This document shows positions 5,645 through 7,761 of a stretch of 7,761 nucleotides of DNA, one piece after another (position 1 is the stretch's first letter; every line of letters begins with the position of its first letter). The DNA is from Syntrophomonadaceae bacterium (lineage in GTDB: Bacteria > Bacillota_D > Dethiobacteria > DTU022 > UBA8154): contig SKMY01000252.1 of NCBI GenBank assembly GCA_007120815.1, positions 1 through 7,761 of the forward strand, in the 5' to 3' direction. The notes beneath the pieces were generated by a model that had not been told where the DNA came from, searched no databases, and saw nothing but the letters and a program-made list of their open reading frames with translations. Position numbers and translations under genes: made by a program.

Positions 5645-5670
5645 ATGGAAATGAACCGTTATACCAATAA
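5607..5670 (+). other. possible 16-codon leader peptide overlapping the clpB start
   Basis: AGGAGGTGA (5607-5615) is followed after 7 nt by TTG (5620-5622), which opens a 16-codon frame ([16 protein letters not shown]) ending at TAA 5668-5670. This frame is shifted relative to clpB and overlaps its first 26 bases. clpB's own ATG at 5645 has only a weak AAGG upstream. The short frame may feed ribosomes to clpB by coupling or hold them back. A sequencing indel that split a longer N-terminus is the main alternative. Confidence 0.4.
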
Positions 5671-7761
5671 AGCGCGGGAAGCGATTTCTGCAGCACAAAA
5701 TACTGCAGCGCGCTATCACCATCAACAAATTGAATCCGACCACCTGCTGCTGGCCTTACTTCAGCAGGAAGGAGGGCTGGTGCCCAAAATTCTGGAGCGC
5801 AGCGGGCAGGATGTTAAAGGCCTGACTCAAAGCCTGGAAGCCTTTCTGGCTCGCCAGCCCAAGGTCTATTCGGGAGAAGGAACGGCTGAAAAAATTTACT
5901 TAAGTCCGGGGCTGGCACGGGTTCTGGACCGGGCTAAAACGGAAGCAGAATCTTTTACCGACGAATATATCAGTGTAGAACACTTTCTGCTGGCACTTTT
6001 GGAAAATGGCAGCGGGGAAGGTGTCCGGCTGCTGAAACAAGCCGGTGTAACGCGCAATGATCTGCTTCAATCCCTGCAGTCTATCCGCGGCCACCAGAAA
6101 ATAACCAGCGAAGACCCCGAGGGGACCTATGAAGCCCTGACCCGTTACGGTCGGGATCTGACGGAAATGGCTGCGTCGGGAAAATTAGACCCGGTCATTG
6201 GCCGCGATGATGAAATCCGTCGGGTTATCCAGGTGCTCTCCCGCCGGACAAAAAACAACCCCGTTCTGATTGGAGAACCCGGGGTGGGAAAAACGGCTAT
6301 CGCAGAAGGGCTGGCCCAGCGCATCATTCGGGCTGACGTTCCTGAAGGTTTGAAAACCAAGCGCATTTTCGGCCTGGACATGGGCGCCCTGATCGCCGGG
6401 GCCAAGTACCGGGGTGAGTTTGAAGAGCGCCTCAAGGCCGTCCTAAAAGAAATACAGGAATCCGAAGGAGAAATCATTCTCTTTATTGACGAGCTCCATA
6501 CGGTTGTCGGCGCCGGAGCCGCAGAAGGGGCCATGGATGCCAGCAACCTGCTCAAGCCCATGCTGGCCCGGGGTGAGCTTCACTGCATTGGCGCCACAAC
6601 CCTGGCTGAGTATCGGAAGCACATCGAAAAAGACGCCGCCCTGGAACGTCGTTTTCAACCGGTGCTGATTAACGAGCCCGGGGTTGAAGACGCCATCTCC
6701 ATTTTGCGAGGTCTAAAGGAGCGCTACGAGGTCCACCACGGCGTGCGCATCAAGGATTCGGCCCTGGTGGCCGCCGTTACCCTGAGCCAGCGGTACATTA
6801 CCGACCGCTTTCTCCCCGACAAGGCCATCGACCTGGTGGATGAAGCAGCAGCCCTGATCCGGGCAGAAATTGACAGCATGCCCTCAGAGTTGGATGAAAT
6901 TACCCGGCGCATCATGCAAATGGAAATTGAGCGGGAAGCGCTGAAGCGGGAAACCGATGATGCATCCAGGTCCAGACTGAATAAAGTGGAAAGTGAACTG
7001 GAGGGGCTGAAAAAGCAGGCCGACGAACTGAAAGCCGCCTGGGAAAAGGAAAAAGAGGCTATTACCCGGGTGCGCAAATTGAAAGAGGAAATCGAAGAAA
7101 CCCGTCAGGCCATGGCCCGGGCAGAACAAAACTATGACCTGAACCTGCTGGCAGAACTCAAATACGGCAAAATGGTTGAACTGGAGCAGCAGCTCAAAGA
7201 AGAAGAGGAAAAACAGCACGACAAGAGCACACCCCGCCTCTTAAAGGAAGAAGTCGATGAAGAAGATATCGCCGCCATTGTCAGCCGATGGACGCGCATC
7301 CCCGTGAGCAAGCTCCTGGAGGGAGAAAGGCAAAAGATCCTTCAAATGGATAAGCGTCTGCACGAACGGGTCATCGGCCAGGATGAAGCAGTAACCGCCG
7401 TAAGCGAAGCCGTCATTCGGGCCCGCTCCGGCATTAAAGACCCCGACCGCCCCATCGGTTCCTTTATCTTTCTCGGCCCAACGGGTGTGGGAAAAACTGA
7501 ATTGGCCCGCTCCCTGGCAACTGTCTTGTTCGACGACGTAAACGCCCTGGTCCGCCTGGATATGTCTGAGTACATGGAAAAACACTCCGTGGCGCGCCTC
7601 ATCGGCGCTCCGCCGGGCTACGTGGGGTATGAAGAAGGCGGTCAGCTGACCAATGCCATCAGACGCCGCCCCTACTCCGTGATTTTGTTCGATGAAATTG
7701 AAAAGGCCCACAATGACGTCTTTAACACCCTGCTGCAAATTCTGGACGACGGCCGCCTGAC
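5645..7761 (+). CDS. clpB: ATP-dependent disaggregase ClpB (Hsp100), 3' end cut by window
   Basis: The protein rescues aggregated proteins with DnaK by threading them through a hexameric ring in the cytosol. About 705 of an expected ~860 residues are present. Visible in order: two Clp_N repeats (SDHLLLALL near 31-39, [10 protein letters not shown] near 110-119); NBD1 with Walker A GEPGVGKT (210-217), pore-loop Y255, Walker B with D282/E283 and the arginine pair R335/R336; a coiled-coil middle domain (about 415-530), which marks ClpB rather than ClpA or ClpX; and NBD2 with Walker A GPTGVGKT (611-618), pore-loop GYVGY (Y659) and Walker B D683/E684. The frame runs off the window at DDGRLT, so sensor 2 and the C-terminus are not seen. 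The start is taken as ATG 5645 ([10 protein letters not shown]); ATG 5651 is an alternative. All key residues seen are intact. Confidence 0.97.
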   Translation, partial: MEMNRYTNKAREAISAAQNTAARYHHQQIESDHLLLALLQQEGGLVPKILERSGQDVKGLTQSLEAFLARQPKVYSGEGTAEKIYLSPGLARVLDRAKTEAESFTDEYISVEHFLLALLENGSGEGVRLLKQAGVTRNDLLQSLQSIRGHQKITSEDPEGTYEALTRYGRDLTEMAASGKLDPVIGRDDEIRRVIQVLSRRTKNNPVLIGEPGVGKTAIAEGLAQRIIRADVPEGLKTKRIFGLDMGALIAGAKYRGEFEERLKAVLKEIQESEGEIILFIDELHTVVGAGAAEGAMDASNLLKPMLARGELHCIGATTLAEYRKHIEKDAALERRFQPVLINEPGVEDAISILRGLKERYEVHHGVRIKDSALVAAVTLSQRYITDRFLPDKAIDLVDEAAALIRAEIDSMPSELDEITRRIMQMEIEREALKRETDDASRSRLNKVESELEGLKKQADELKAAWEKEKEAITRVRKLKEEIEETRQAMARAEQNYDLNLLAELKYGKMVELEQQLKEEEEKQHDKSTPRLLKEEVDEEDIAAIVSRWTRIPVSKLLEGERQKILQMDKRLHERVIGQDEAVTAVSEAVIRARSGIKDPDRPIGSFIFLGPTGVGKTELARSLATVLFDDVNALVRLDMSEYMEKHSVARLIGAPPGYVGYEEGGQLTNAIRRRPYSVILFDEIEKAHNDVFNTLLQILDDGRL

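Noticed and set aside
6145..6561. Minus-strand open frames opposite clpB, including those at 6724-7738
   Set aside because: Ser/Arg- or Phe-rich antisense translations of a well-conserved ClpB; no independent start signals.

Overview
The window looks like chromosomal DNA from an anaerobic, spore-former-type Firmicute, probably a Clostridia/Peptococcaceae-like organism. This is inferred from strong AGGAGGTGA-type ribosome binding sites, TTG starts, a phosphotransbutyrylase/butyrate kinase cluster, a Cas6 of the Cys-cluster type, moderate base composition and ClpB. No species can be named from the sequence alone.

Layout. Positions 1-145 hold a perfect 34-bp inverted repeat (1-34 / 112-145). 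Each arm folds into its own small hairpin, so this is a REP/BIME-like or MITE-like element. From about 4980 down to 161, five genes are packed head to tail on the minus strand: a Cas6-family RAMP protein, a PTA/PTB-family acyltransferase (copy A), a second and very different PTA/PTB-family protein (copy B), butyrate kinase, and a compact histone-deacetylase-family deacylase. Gaps are 19 nt, 4 nt, a 4-nt ATGA overlap and 85 nt, so they probably form one transcription unit. From about 5053 the plus strand carries a good promoter, a 124-residue DUF6788-like protein with a CxxxxCxC...H cluster, and clpB. clpB is cut by the window end after about 705 of an expected ~860 codons. The two units diverge from a shared intergenic region (4855-5126) that is rich in dyad symmetry.

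How the genes may work together. PTB and Buk convert butyryl-CoA (or a related acyl-CoA) to the acyl phosphate and then to the free acid plus ATP, or the reverse. A Zn-dependent deacylase in the same operon could remove acyl groups from lysines or small molecules, which makes an acyl-phosphate/acyl-lysine balance module plausible (inference). Two features are unexpected: the two PTB paralogues seem to have lost complementary sets of family motifs, and an orphan Cas6-like gene with no CRISPR array or other cas gene in the window leads the metabolic operon. clpB appears to lack a CIRCE element or CtsR box and is preceded by a short reading frame that has a much better ribosome binding site than clpB itself.
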